From Chryseolinea serpens (GTDB lineage: Bacteria > Bacteroidota > Bacteroidia > Cytophagales > Cyclobacteriaceae), in assembly GCF_900129725.1 (NCBI RefSeq), contig NZ_FQWQ01000005.1, positions 1-64,000 on the forward strand: DNA of 64,000 nt, written 5' to 3'. Shown here one piece after another: positions 1 through 7,763 of this stretch (position 1 is the stretch's first letter; each line of letters starts with the position of its first letter). The notes under the pieces were generated by a model. The model did no database searches. It had not been told where the DNA came from and worked only from the letters and a program-made list of their open reading frames with translations. Made by a program: the position numbers and the translations under genes.

Positions 1-132
1 TTTTATTCAGACGCACACTGTGTGCTCGTTTAACTCTTCTACACTGCTCTTTCATCAGACAACATGTCAACGATATTAAGTTTGAGCGTTGTTCGAATCA
101 AATCGAATAACAATCAGCTATAAACATTAAGA

Positions 133-158
133 CCTACCGTAGCAAACACTACAGTAGG
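133..158. other. Hairpin in the spacer before 5S rRNA
   Basis: Bases 1-167 carry no gene and look like the spacer between the 23S rRNA (outside the window) and 5S. Within them a 10-bp stem with one mismatch (CCTACCGTAG / CTACAGTAGG, 6-base loop) lies ten bases upstream of the 5S 5' end. Such stems are often rRNA-processing structures; that role is inferred here. Confidence 0.4.
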
Positions 159-167
159 CAAATCTTA

Positions 168-274
168 AGGTGACTATAGCGGCGGGGATCACCTCTTCCC
201 ATTCCGAACAGAGCAGTTAAGCCCGCCAGCGCTGATGGTACTTGGATAACACCCGGGAGAGTAAGTCGTTGCCT
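168..274 (+). rRNA. rrf: 5S ribosomal RNA
   Basis: The sequence has the conserved 5S core: CCATTCCGAACAGAGCAG at about 200-217 (helix III and loop C), then GATGGTACTTGG and ACCCGGGAGAGTA. The ends were set by helix I pairing: AGGTGAC at 168-174 pairs with GTTGCCT at 268-274, using G-U pairs. The length of 107 nt suits a Bacteroidetes 5S gene. It is followed about 15 bases later by a strong terminator, so it is probably the last gene of an rRNA operon whose 16S and 23S lie to the left of the window. Confidence 0.93.
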
Positions 275-287
275 ATCTTTTATTTAA

Positions 288-320
288 AAAGCCTTGTTGA
301 GAAATCGACAAGGCTTTTTT
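288..320 (+). terminator. Rho-independent terminator of the rRNA operon
   Basis: A 10-bp stem, GCCTTGTTGA with TCGACAAGGC around a GAAA tetraloop, is preceded by A residues and followed by six T residues. It lies just after the 5S gene. The same hairpin, with progressive decay, follows each downstream 5S-like copy. Confidence 0.9.
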
Positions 321-347
321 GCTTTACATACATTTTGCAAAATCAAA

Positions 348-572
348 TCACCTCTTCTCTCACCCGCCGAAGCCTTGGCGAAGGCGGGCCATTCCGAACA
401 GAGCAGTTAAGCCTCCCGATAGCTATCGGGACTGATGGTACTTGGATAACACCCGGGAGAGCCCGCCTACGCTAAAGCTTCGGCGGGTAAAATAAGTCGC
501 GCGTCCGACCACTGGCGGATTGCCTATCTTTTATTTAAAAAAGCCTTGTTGAGAAATCGACAAGGCTTTTTT
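348..572 (+). pseudogene. Degenerate 5S rRNA copy 2 with terminator, interrupted by palindromes
   Basis: This region keeps the 5S blocks TCACCTCTT, CCATTCCGAACAGAGCAGTT, CTGATGGTACTTGG, ACACCCGGGAGAG, TAAGTCG and TTGCCTATCTT in order, then the same terminator hairpin (543-572). The 5' strand of helix I is absent. Four palindromic inserts split the blocks: about 356-389 (ACCCGCCGAAG...GGCGGGC), 414-431 (TCCCGATAGCTATCGGGA), 461-491, and 500-519 (TCCGACCACTGGCGGA). It cannot fold as a functional 5S and is best called a pseudogene. Its terminator still looks functional. Confidence 0.8.
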
Positions 573-599
573 GCTTTACATACGTTTTGCAAAATCAAA

Positions 600-822
600 T
601 CACCTCTTCTCTCACCCGCCGAAGCCTTGGCGAAGGCGGGCCATTCCGAACAGAGCAGTTAAGCCTCCCGATAGCTATCGGGACTGATGGTACTTGGATA
701 ACACCCGGGAGAGCCCGCCTACGCTAAAGCTTCGGCGGGTAAATAAGTCGCGCGTCCGACCACTGGCGGATTGCCTATCTTCTATTTAAAAAGCCTCATT
801 GAGAAATCAGTGAAGCTTTTTT
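600..822 (+). pseudogene. Degenerate 5S rRNA copy 3 with terminator, interrupted by palindromes
   Basis: This is a tandem copy of the 348-572 unit, shifted by about 252 bp and nearly identical through the 5S-like part, with the same inserts at the same joints. The two copies therefore arose by duplication after the palindromes had entered. The terminator at about 791-818 has begun to decay: AAGCCTCATTGA with TCAGTGAAGCTT retains most but not all pairs. The 5' strand of helix I is missing here too. Confidence 0.78.
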
Positions 823-842
823 GCTTTAAACAAATTTACAAA

Positions 843-998
843 TCATACCTCCTAGCAGGGCTTCGCCCGCCGAAGCTTTAGCGAAGGCGGGTACTTGGAT
901 AACACCCGGGAGAGCCCGCCTACGCTAAAGCTTCGGCGCGTAAATAATTCGCGTGTCTTTTATTATAAAAGCTTGTTAAATGAATCAGTATGGCTTTT
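843..998 (+). pseudogene. Degenerate 5S rRNA copy 4 with internal deletion
   Basis: This shorter relative keeps only the left edge (ATACCTCCT), one palindrome (CGCCCGCCGAAGCTTTAGCG..., about 863-891), then TACTTGGATAACACCCGGGAGAG and the next palindrome. The block carrying loop C (CCATTCCGAAC...) is deleted. The trailing hairpin is reduced to AAAAGCTTG...TGGCTTTT at 967-998. Confidence 0.7.
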
Positions 999-1018
999 AT
1001 AGGCATTTAGACACCCCA

Positions 1019-1073
1019 CAAATCAATACCTCTCGCCGGGCCTCGCCCGCCGAAGCTTTAGCGAAGGAGGGCC
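1019..1073 (+). repeat. Last remnant of the 5S-derived repeat with GCCCGCC palindrome
   Basis: Only the left edge (AATCAATACCTCT) and a palindrome survive. The palindrome at 1045-1072 runs GCCCGCCGAAGC TTTA GCGAAGGAGGGC. It belongs to the same repeat family as the elements inside the 5S-like copies and the one at 62073-62137. Confidence 0.65.
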
Positions 1074-1096
1074 TTTCAAACGCTTGCACCCAACCC

Positions 1097-1126
1097 TTGT
1101 ATTTACCCACCAATTTTCTACTTTTG
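1097..1126 (+). promoter_or_regulatory. Bacteroidetes sigma-A type promoter
   Basis: TTG at 1097-1099 and TACTTTTG at 1119-1126 are separated by 19 bases, matching the -33/-7 pattern of Bacteroidetes housekeeping promoters. The inferred start of transcription is near 1132, about a dozen bases before the ATG at 1145. Confidence 0.65.
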
Positions 1127-1144
1127 TACCCCTTCCTATCAACT

Positions 1145-1498
1145 ATGAAGAGAACCGAAACACGCATATGGACCCTGGCACTCGGCATCATCGCCGCCAT
1201 GGCCGTCGTGTTCTTCCAGCTCTTCTATTTCCAAACCACAGGCCATTCCAGGCTTGCCAAAAAGGATATCAAAACGGAGCAAAAAGAAAATCACTCCGAC
1301 GACGACCAGGCCTATTTCTCCCTGCCCACCAGCAGCCTGCCGTCGGCCCACGTGCAATTGAACACGGACGTGTTCTTTCTTTTTGAAATTCTTCTTGCAG
1401 AAGATCACCACGAAGAGCGCCACATTCCCGTTGCGTCACCTCTAAAGAAAATCTTTTCCACGCTGCTGGGGTCATTCATATCTCCCAACGCGCCCTAG
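1145..1498 (+). CDS. Small single-pass membrane protein, unknown function
   Basis: The protein has 117 residues. An N-terminal basic stretch (MKRTETR) is followed by one hydrophobic segment at about residues 9-27, then a polar tail rich in Asp, Glu and His with a second weakly hydrophobic patch near 75-85. I recognise no family. The start ATG was preferred to an upstream in-frame ATG at 980 because a good promoter ends at 1126 and the upstream stretch is repeat DNA. It lies about 95 bases before secDF on the same strand and may be co-transcribed with it. Membrane location is inferred from the hydrophobic segment only. Confidence 0.6.
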   Translation: MKRTETRIWTLALGIIAAMAVVFFQLFYFQTTGHSRLAKKDIKTEQKENHSDDDQAYFSLPTSSLPSAHVQLNTDVFFLFEILLAEDHHEERHIPVASPLKKIFSTLLGSFISPNAP

Positions 1499-1593
1499 TC
1501 CATCCGCGCTCACTTTAAGTAGCATCATCACAGGACGAATACCCTGCTCCTGTTTGCACACTTTATTCAATTCGTAATTCTTTAAATTATCAT

Positions 1594-4557
1594 ATGCAAA
1601 ACAAAGGTTTAGTAATCTTTTTGACGGTAGTGATCACAGCGCTGTGTTTCTACTACCTGTCGTTCACATTCGTGGGACGAAAGGTGCAGCAAGACGCCAT
1701 CGCCTACTCTAAAGGCGATCTCAACAAAAAACAGGTGTACCTGGATTCCATCTGGAACATGCCGGTGTACAACCTGTTGGGCTCCGAATACACCTATAAA
1801 GAAGTAAAGGACAAAGAGCTCAGCCTCGGCCTCGACCTTCAAGGGGGTATGCACGTGACGTTGGAAGTTTCCCCCGTCGACATCATCAAAGGCCTCAGCG
1901 GCAACAGCCAGGACTCTTCGTTCATCGCCGCACTGAGAAAAGCCAACATCGAACAGAAAGCAACGCATAAGAGTTTCGCCGACTTGTTCTACCGCATCTA
2001 TCGCCAGGACAACCCCGGTAAGAAACTCTCCACCATCTTTGCCAATTCCATCACCAAAGGCCGCATCGCCATCACAGACGACGACGGCAAAGTGGAAGAC
2101 GTCATCAACAAAGAAATTGAGAACGCCATCGAGCGTTCCTTCACCATCATCCGCAACCGTCTCGATCAGTTTGGTACCAGCCAGCCCAACGTGCAACGCT
2201 TGCCCGGCAGCGGCCAGATCCAGGTGGAAATTCCCGGCGCCGACAACCCGCAACGCGTGCGCAAACTCCTGCAAGGTGTGGCGCGTCTCGAGTTCTGGGA
2301 TGTGGTTGACCCCAACACGCTCAACACTTCGTTGATGGCCATCAACGACATATTGGTGAAAGAACAAAAAGCAGCCCCCACCGCCGCTGCTGCAAAAGAC
2401 GCTTCGAAAAAAGATGAGAACCTTTCCGCCCTCCTGGGTGGCGACAGCACAAAGGTGCAGTCTGATTCTGCCAAGGCAGCCGACGTTAGCAAGGGCCTCG
2501 ATTCACTTCAGAACCTCAACGTTTCGCCCATCTTTGCGCTGAGCACACCTCCCGGTGCATTCCGCTATGCGGTGAAAGACACTGCGAAGATCAACTCCAT
2601 CTTCCGCCGTGCCGACATTAAACTTCAATTGCCCCGCACGGTGGGCGTTTTCTGGGCGAACAAACCCGAGAAAGACCTGACCGGTGAAGAAGCTCTGGAG
2701 CTTTACTTCCTCGACATCGGCCGCAACGGCAAAGCCCGGTTGACCGGTGAGGTGATCACCGATGCCCGCAACGATCTCGACGAATATGCACGCCAGGCCG
2801 TGAGCATGAACATGAATGCTGCCGGCACCCACACCTGGGCAAAATGGACGGCCGAAGCCTCCAGCAAGAGCCCGAAAGGAAGAATTGCCATCATGCTCGA
2901 CAACGTAGTGTACTCTGCACCCAGCGTGAATGGTGAGATCCCCAACGGTAACTCACAGATCTCCGGAAACTTCACCGTAGAAGAAGCGAAAGACCTTGCC
3001 AACGTATTGAAGGCCGGTTCGCTCCCCGCTCCTACCAAAATCGTGGAAGAAGCCAGCGTAGGCCCCACGTTGGGTCAGGAATCTATCCGCAACGGTATCA
3101 TCTCCATTGTGGTAGGCTTCTTCATCATCATCGTGTTCATGTTTGTGGTGTACAGCGTTTCGGGATGGGTAGCCGATTTGGCCGTAATCCTCAACCTGAT
3201 CTTCCTGATGGGTATCCTCGCATCGTTTGGCTCTGCACTTACCCTCCCCGGTATCGCCGGTATCCTGTTGTCGTTGGCGATCGCGGTAGACGCGAACGTG
3301 CTGATCAACGAACGTGTGAAAGAAGATATCAATGCCGGTAAGAGTCTCGAAGCATCGGTGCGCAATGGTTACAAAGGTGCGTTCTCCGCTATCTTCGACT
3401 CCAACGTGACCACCCTCATCAAAGGGTTCGTGTTGTTGGTGTTTGGCTCGGGATTGATCTACGGTTTCGCCGTAACCCTCATCATCGGTATCATCTGCTC
3501 GTTCTTTACATCGGTATTTTTCACCCGCGTGATTTTTGAATTCTACCTGCGCAAAGGAAAGAAGATCAGCTTCTCACAAGGCTGGTCCAAAGACTTGTTC
3601 CGCTCCATTAACATCAACTTCGTAGGCAACCGGAGAATCTACTACACGGTATCGGGCTCGATCATCGTGATCGGTATGGCCATGTTGGCCTACAAAGGAT
3701 TCAACTATGGTGTTGACTTCAAAGGTGGTCGCACGTATGTAGTGGAATTCCAGAAGCCGCTCGACGCACAATCCATCCGTGAAAGCCTCGCGACGCCTTT
3801 TGAAAGCGCACCGGAAGTGAAAACGTTTGGCGGTACTACGAAATATAAGATCACCACCAGCTATCTCATCGACGACGATTCCGATGAGGCTACCGCACAA
3901 GCCGAGCATAAACTCAACGAAGGTCTGGGTAAATTCCAGGGCAACACGGCGAGCATTCTCAGCTCGTATAAAGTTGGTCCTACCATTGCGAACGACATCA
4001 AAATATCGGCCATCTGGTCGCTGGTTGTCGCCGTAGCCTTGATGTTCTTGTATATCCTGATCCGTTTCCGGAAATGGCAATTTGCTTTGGGAACGGTCGT
4101 GAGCCTTTTCCACACCGTGTTGATGGTGCTCTCGCTCTTCGTGATCCTGGAGGATGTTATGCCTTTCTCGCTGGAGATCGACCAGTCGTTTGTGGCTGCC
4201 ATCCTGACGGTAATTGGTTACTCCATCAACGATAGCGTGGTGGTATTCGACCGTGTACGCGAGTTTCTTAATGCCAAGAAAAGCGGCCAGACTATCGCTA
4301 CCGTGGTGAACGAAGCTTTGAACGATACCTTGAGCCGGACCTTGATCACCGGTATGTCGACGATCTTCGTGATTGTGATCCTCTTCTTCTTCGGTGGTGA
4401 AACCATCAAAGGATTCACGTTCGCGATGCTCATCGGTGTGTTGATCGGTACGTATGCCTCATTGTGTATCGGTACGCCTGTACTGGTCGACTTCTCGAAA
4501 GACGACACCAAGCTGCAGGAACCCAAGCCTGCACAAGGCAAGCCCGTTACGGCTTAA
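1594..4557 (+). CDS. secDF: Protein translocase subunit SecDF (fused)
   Basis: SecD and SecF are inner-membrane partners of SecYEG that use ion flow to help pull exported proteins across. The 987-residue protein joins both in one chain, as is usual in Bacteroidetes. TM1 lies at about residues 5-25, the SecD signature DLQGG at 81-85, and the large periplasmic P1 domain follows to about residue 490. The first TM bundle carries AVDANVLINERVKEDI near 565, the SecF start signature GVDFKGG is near 707, and the second bundle carries NDSVVVFDRVRE near 880. A Lys/Asp/Ala-rich low-complexity stretch near 255-295 lies inside P1. A strong terminator follows. Confidence 0.96.
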   Translation: MQNKGLVIFLTVVITALCFYYLSFTFVGRKVQQDAIAYSKGDLNKKQVYLDSIWNMPVYNLLGSEYTYKEVKDKELSLGLDLQGGMHVTLEVSPVDIIKGLSGNSQDSSFIAALRKANIEQKATHKSFADLFYRIYRQDNPGKKLSTIFANSITKGRIAITDDDGKVEDVINKEIENAIERSFTIIRNRLDQFGTSQPNVQRLPGSGQIQVEIPGADNPQRVRKLLQGVARLEFWDVVDPNTLNTSLMAINDILVKEQKAAPTAAAAKDASKKDENLSALLGGDSTKVQSDSAKAADVSKGLDSLQNLNVSPIFALSTPPGAFRYAVKDTAKINSIFRRADIKLQLPRTVGVFWANKPEKDLTGEEALELYFLDIGRNGKARLTGEVITDARNDLDEYARQAVSMNMNAAGTHTWAKWTAEASSKSPKGRIAIMLDNVVYSAPSVNGEIPNGNSQISGNFTVEEAKDLANVLKAGSLPAPTKIVEEASVGPTLGQESIRNGIISIVVGFFIIIVFMFVVYSVSGWVADLAVILNLIFLMGILASFGSALTLPGIAGILLSLAIAVDANVLINERVKEDINAGKSLEASVRNGYKGAFSAIFDSNVTTLIKGFVLLVFGSGLIYGFAVTLIIGIICSFFTSVFFTRVIFEFYLRKGKKISFSQGWSKDLFRSININFVGNRRIYYTVSGSIIVIGMAMLAYKGFNYGVDFKGGRTYVVEFQKPLDAQSIRESLATPFESAPEVKTFGGTTKYKITTSYLIDDDSDEATAQAEHKLNEGLGKFQGNTASILSSYKVGPTIANDIKISAIWSLVVAVALMFLYILIRFRKWQFALGTVVSLFHTVLMVLSLFVILEDVMPFSLEIDQSFVAAILTVIGYSINDSVVVFDRVREFLNAKKSGQTIATVVNEALNDTLSRTLITGMSTIFVIVILFFFGGETIKGFTFAMLIGVLIGTYASLCIGTPVLVDFSKDDTKLQEPKPAQGKPVTA

Positions 4558-4578
4558 GCGATACATAGAAAAAATAAA

Positions 4579-4617
4579 GAAGGGTCCCGGATGATTTTCC
4601 GGGACCCTTCTTTTTTT
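4579..4617 (+). terminator. Terminator of secDF
   Basis: A perfect 12-bp stem (GAAGGGTCCCGG / CCGGGACCCTTC) with an 8-base loop is followed by seven T residues. It lies between the converging secDF and udk genes. The A-rich left flank could let it also stop udk transcripts on the minus strand. Confidence 0.92.
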
Positions 4618-4634
4618 GTTGATAGCCAGTCGTC

Positions 4635-5249
4635 TTATAAGTGAGCCTTCAGCGCAGCCACCATCACATGCAGCGCACGTTCAAAGTGCCGGTTGTTGGG
4701 AATGATGAAATCGGCGTGGTGTTTTAGCGGCTTGATCAACGATTCGTATACTGGCATGACGTGATGTTGATAGCGGTACAGCACATCGTCGAGATCGTAG
4801 CCGCGTTCTTCGTTGTCGCGGCGGATCCGGCGGCTCAGCTTGAGGTAGTCTTTGGCTTCGATGAAAATTTTCAGATCGAGCTCTTTTTCAATCTCCGGAT
4901 AATATTGCACGAAGAGCCCTTCGATGATGAGGATGGGCGCCGGTTTGAACTCCAGCATTTTGGGCTGTGAATCCACTTTGTTGAACATGTATTCTTTTTT
5001 CAAAAGCGGTTCACCGCGCTTCAGCTTCAGGATGTCGGCGTGCAATTGCTCGCGCTCGATGGCTTCGGGGAGATCGAAATTCTGGATGCCCTTTTCGTCG
5101 ATGACCTGGGTCTCTATCGGTTTGTAGTAATGATCCTGCGAGATGAGACAGATCTCCTGCGGCTGAAAATGTGAAGCGAGCTGTTCGATGAAGTAGGTCT
5201 TGCCCGAGCCGCTTCCGCCGGTGATGCCAATGGTGTAGGGTTGACGCAT
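4635..5249 (-). CDS. udk: Uridine kinase
   Basis: The enzyme phosphorylates uridine and cytidine to the monophosphates in pyrimidine salvage in the cytoplasm. The 204-residue protein begins with a Walker A loop GGSGSGKT at residues 11-18, followed by the nucleoside-binding region with SQDHYYK near 38-44 and the IIEGLFV strand with conserved Glu near 109. RRIRRDNEERGYD near 140-152 fits the lid and Arg-rich segment of the family. Length is normal. It is convergent with secDF and transcribed in the same direction as rdgB upstream, but has its own -7 box in the 33-base gap. Confidence 0.93.
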   Translation of the reverse strand: MRQPYTIGITGGSGSGKTYFIEQLASHFQPQEICLISQDHYYKPIETQVIDEKGIQNFDLPEAIEREQLHADILKLKRGEPLLKKEYMFNKVDSQPKMLEFKPAPILIIEGLFVQYYPEIEKELDLKIFIEAKDYLKLSRRIRRDNEERGYDLDDVLYRYQHHVMPVYESLIKPLKHHADFIIPNNRHFERALHVMVAALKAHL

Positions 5250-5265
5250 ATAGATTCAGATGCGG

Positions 5266-5273
5266 CAAATCTA
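5266..5273 (-). promoter_or_regulatory. -7 element ahead of udk
   Basis: On the minus strand the sequence is TAGATTTG, an exact match to TAnnTTTG. It would start transcription about ten bases before the udk ATG. No clear TTTG box was seen 19 bases upstream, so only half the promoter is supported. Confidence 0.45.
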
Positions 5274-5282
5274 CGAAGAACT

Positions 5283-5873
5283 TCACCGGGTGGGGAAATG
5301 ATTTTTCAGGTAGTCTTCCAGTTTTTTCAGTGCCCGGGCGCGATGGCTCAACTGGTTCTTGGCGTCCATGGTCATCTCGGCAAACGTGGCGGTGTGTCCG
5401 TCGGGAACAAAGACCGGGTCGTAGCCAAAGCCGGAAGTGCCGTGTGGCGTGGTGGTGATGGAGCCCTTCACGATGCCTTCAAAAAAAATAGGTTCCGGCG
5501 TCAGGCCGATCAGGGTGATGATGGTGCGGAATTGTGCGGAGCGGTTTGACTGGCCATGCAGGTTCTTTAGCAAAAGGGCGATGTTGTCGTCGCTGCTGCG
5601 TTGGGGGCCAGCGTAATGCGCGGAGTCCACGCCTGGTCTGCCCTGGAGGGCGGCCACTTCCAAGCCGGTGTCGTCGGCGAAGCAGGGAAGGTTGTAGTGG
5701 GTGTGAACGTATTCTGCTTTTTGAAGAGAGTTGCCCTCGAGCGTATTACGCGTCTCGGGCAACTCTTCAAAACATTGGATCTCCTGTAAACTTAAGATCT
5801 CGATGTGTGGGCCAGCCACATTACGCACCTCGCTTAATTTGTGGGCGTTGTTTGTGGCGAAGCAAAGTTTCAT
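5283..5873 (-). CDS. rdgB: Non-canonical purine NTP pyrophosphatase (RdgB/HAM1)
   Basis: The enzyme hydrolyses XTP, ITP and dITP to monophosphates, keeping damaged purines out of nucleic acids. The 196-residue protein shows the family signatures: ATNNAHK at 6-12, FADDTGLEV at 65-73, GRPGVDSAHYAG at 78-89, and SGFGYDPVF in the C-terminal half. Its ATG overlaps the stop of the upstream FKBP gene in an ATGA arrangement, which indicates translational coupling on the minus strand. Confidence 0.94.
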   Translation of the reverse strand: MKLCFATNNAHKLSEVRNVAGPHIEILSLQEIQCFEELPETRNTLEGNSLQKAEYVHTHYNLPCFADDTGLEVAALQGRPGVDSAHYAGPQRSSDDNIALLLKNLHGQSNRSAQFRTIITLIGLTPEPIFFEGIVKGSITTTPHGTSGFGYDPVFVPDGHTATFAEMTMDAKNQLSHRARALKKLEDYLKNHFPTR

Positions 5874-6784
5874 TGCGATACGATACCCGTCAACTGTACT
5901 TCAAGGATGACGGGACTGTTGGCCGGCACCGCGATGCCTCCGCCTGCCGAAGCCCCTGCCGGTCCATAGGCATAGCCCGAAGGACAATACAGAGTGATCT
6001 TGCCGCCCACGTGGATGCGCTGCAGACCGATTTGAAGGGCATGGATGTTGTCGACCACCCTGACGGCGGCGTCGTCCGTAGTCTGATCCACGGAGGCGAC
6101 AACGTGACTATCGTCGCTGAGCAACTTGACGTCGTATTTGATCTTTACGCGGTCATACCAACCGGGGATCTGGCCGGCACCCGGGTCGGTGACCACATAG
6201 CGCAAGCCACTGGGATCTTTAACGGGTGTGATGTTTTTAGTCGTCATGTAGCTGTTGATGCTGGTCGTGTCCGTTTTGAACTGCGCGATCTGGGCCTTCG
6301 TGATCAATACCTTGTTGAATTTGATGTTGAACACCAGGATGGAATTCGCGGGGATCGAAGCCTTGTCGACATTGGCGTAGCCATAGGGTGAAGGTATGTA
6401 GACCGTTGCTTCCGATCCAGACGGCAGCGTCGTGAGCGCTACTTTCCAACCATCGATGTAGCCTGCAACCAGGCCTTTCGTGTTACCGGCGTCAAATTGT
6501 GCGCCGGTCGTAAAAAGGGTTCCGACATAATCCACGTCCACCGAATCTGAACCTAATGCAGGCAGACCGGCGCCGAGTTTGGTGATGACCATACGAATTC
6601 CCGTGGGATCTTTCACCGCGTCCAGAAAGTTGGCATCCAGGAAATTGTCGATCGAAGCAACGTCGGCTTGCAACTGCGCGGCCGCATTATAATTGTCGCC
6701 TGAACCAATACAGGAGTATAGCCCTAGCGATGCGCCAACCAAAACTAACGCCACCCATCCGACACGTTTCATGTTTTTCTTCAT
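5870..6784 (-). CDS. FKBP-type peptidyl-prolyl isomerase lipoprotein, two FKBP domains
   Basis: The 304-residue protein starts with a signal peptide and a lipobox-like LGLYSC (Cys near residue 25), so it is probably a lipoprotein. Two FKBP-like domains follow: about 65-165 (VDVDYVGTLF, YIDGWKVAL, IPANSILVFNIKF) and about 190-304 (VKIKYDVKLL, GLQRIHVGGK, CPSGYAYGP, VPANSPVILEVQL). The role is folding of envelope proteins by cis-trans proline isomerisation. The second domain has a diverged strand order around VDQTTDDAAV, so one domain may serve binding rather than catalysis. It overlaps rdgB by 4 bases. Confidence 0.85.
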   Translation of the reverse strand: MKKNMKRVGWVALVLVGASLGLYSCIGSGDNYNAAAQLQADVASIDNFLDANFLDAVKDPTGIRMVITKLGAGLPALGSDSVDVDYVGTLFTTGAQFDAGNTKGLVAGYIDGWKVALTTLPSGSEATVYIPSPYGYANVDKASIPANSILVFNIKFNKVLITKAQIAQFKTDTTSINSYMTTKNITPVKDPSGLRYVVTDPGAGQIPGWYDRVKIKYDVKLLSDDSHVVASVDQTTDDAAVRVVDNIHALQIGLQRIHVGGKITLYCPSGYAYGPAGASAGGGIAVPANSPVILEVQLTGIVSQ

Positions 6785-6814
6785 ATGGTTTTATTCATTT
6801 AGTTACTGTTTCTA

Positions 6815-7705
6815 CTATTTGCAGCTTCTCGTTGCCTGATCGAATTCGGCAGACACCTGGAGAAGTTGTACGTCAAAGATCAGGATGGCATCGGGAGGAA
6901 TAGCGCCCGGATAACCCTGGGGGCCATAAGCCAGTCCCGAAGGAATGTAGAAGGTAGCCGAGTCGCCGATGCCCAGTTTGGGGATGCCCAGCTTCCAGCC
7001 TTCGATCACGCCTCCGAGGGGGAAAGCGATTTTCTCGGCTTGGTCAAACACGCGGCCGTCTTTTAACAGCTTGCCTTTGTATTTCACTTCCACGCAATTT
7101 GCAACCGAGGGCTTGGCACCGCCACCGCTCGAGTGCAACACATAGCGCAGACCACTGCTGTCTTGCTCAGCTTTGATGTTGTTCTTTTCCAAATATTTGG
7201 CGATAAGCGCTGCGTCTTTGGCCGGTTGTGTTTTCTTTTTCTCTTCCATGAGCTTGGATTGATACTCGCGGAACGCCTCCATGCGCATGATGTCTTTCAC
7301 CTGGATGAAATACGAGATGCTGACGGTAGTATCGATTTTCGGCGGAACGGGCTGGCCGATCACGTCTTTGAAGAATTTGGAGACGGGCATGGTCATGACC
7401 ACACTGTCGCCTTTGGAAAGCATACGGAACATTTGCACCATGCCGTTCTCGGTGGCCAGCGCTGTGCTGTCGGCGATCATCACCGCCGAAGGCATACCGT
7501 CTTCGTGGGTGCTGTTCCAGGTGGAGTCCTTGGAATCTTTCAGCAGGTAGTCAAACACCAGGATGTCTTCCTTTTTGGGGAGGATGCCGGTGCCGGCTTT
7601 GATAACACTGAATTTGAGGCCGTTTGGCGTTACTTTTTCGGTTTGTTTACTACACGCTACACATAGCAACGTCAATCCGAGCAGCACAATTGAAATTCTA
7701 TTCAT
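6815..7705 (-). CDS. FKBP-type peptidyl-prolyl isomerase lipoprotein
   Basis: The 296-residue protein has a lipoprotein signal, LTLLCVACSK, with the acylated Cys near residue 18. The first half (about 25-140) is a diverged FKBP-like region with DILVFDYLLKDS and GDSVVMTMPV. The C-terminal domain (about 185-285) is a good FKBP fold with VEVKYKGKLL, VIEGWKLGIPKLGIGD, IPSGLAYGPQG and IPPDAILIFDVQLL. A charged helix near 150-175 (EEKKKTQPAKDA) links them. This layout resembles the gliding-motility lipoprotein GldI of Flavobacterium, but no other gld gene is nearby, so that role is not claimed. It lies 30 bases upstream of the next FKBP gene. Confidence 0.86.
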   Translation of the reverse strand: MNRISIVLLGLTLLCVACSKQTEKVTPNGLKFSVIKAGTGILPKKEDILVFDYLLKDSKDSTWNSTHEDGMPSAVMIADSTALATENGMVQMFRMLSKGDSVVMTMPVSKFFKDVIGQPVPPKIDTTVSISYFIQVKDIMRMEAFREYQSKLMEEKKKTQPAKDAALIAKYLEKNNIKAEQDSSGLRYVLHSSGGGAKPSVANCVEVKYKGKLLKDGRVFDQAEKIAFPLGGVIEGWKLGIPKLGIGDSATFYIPSGLAYGPQGYPGAIPPDAILIFDVQLLQVSAEFDQATRSCK

Positions 7706-7763
7706 GATTCGATTTTGGTTAGACAGTTTATGGTTTTGAAAAGTTGTAATCGTTTTAAATAAA

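Noticed and set aside
242-475. Small frame across the 5S gene and first pseudo-copy
   Set aside because: It covers an RNA gene, a terminator and palindromes, so it is not coding.
980-1144. Upstream extension of the small membrane protein
   Set aside because: It runs through repeat DNA and across the best promoter; the ATG at 1145 is preferred.
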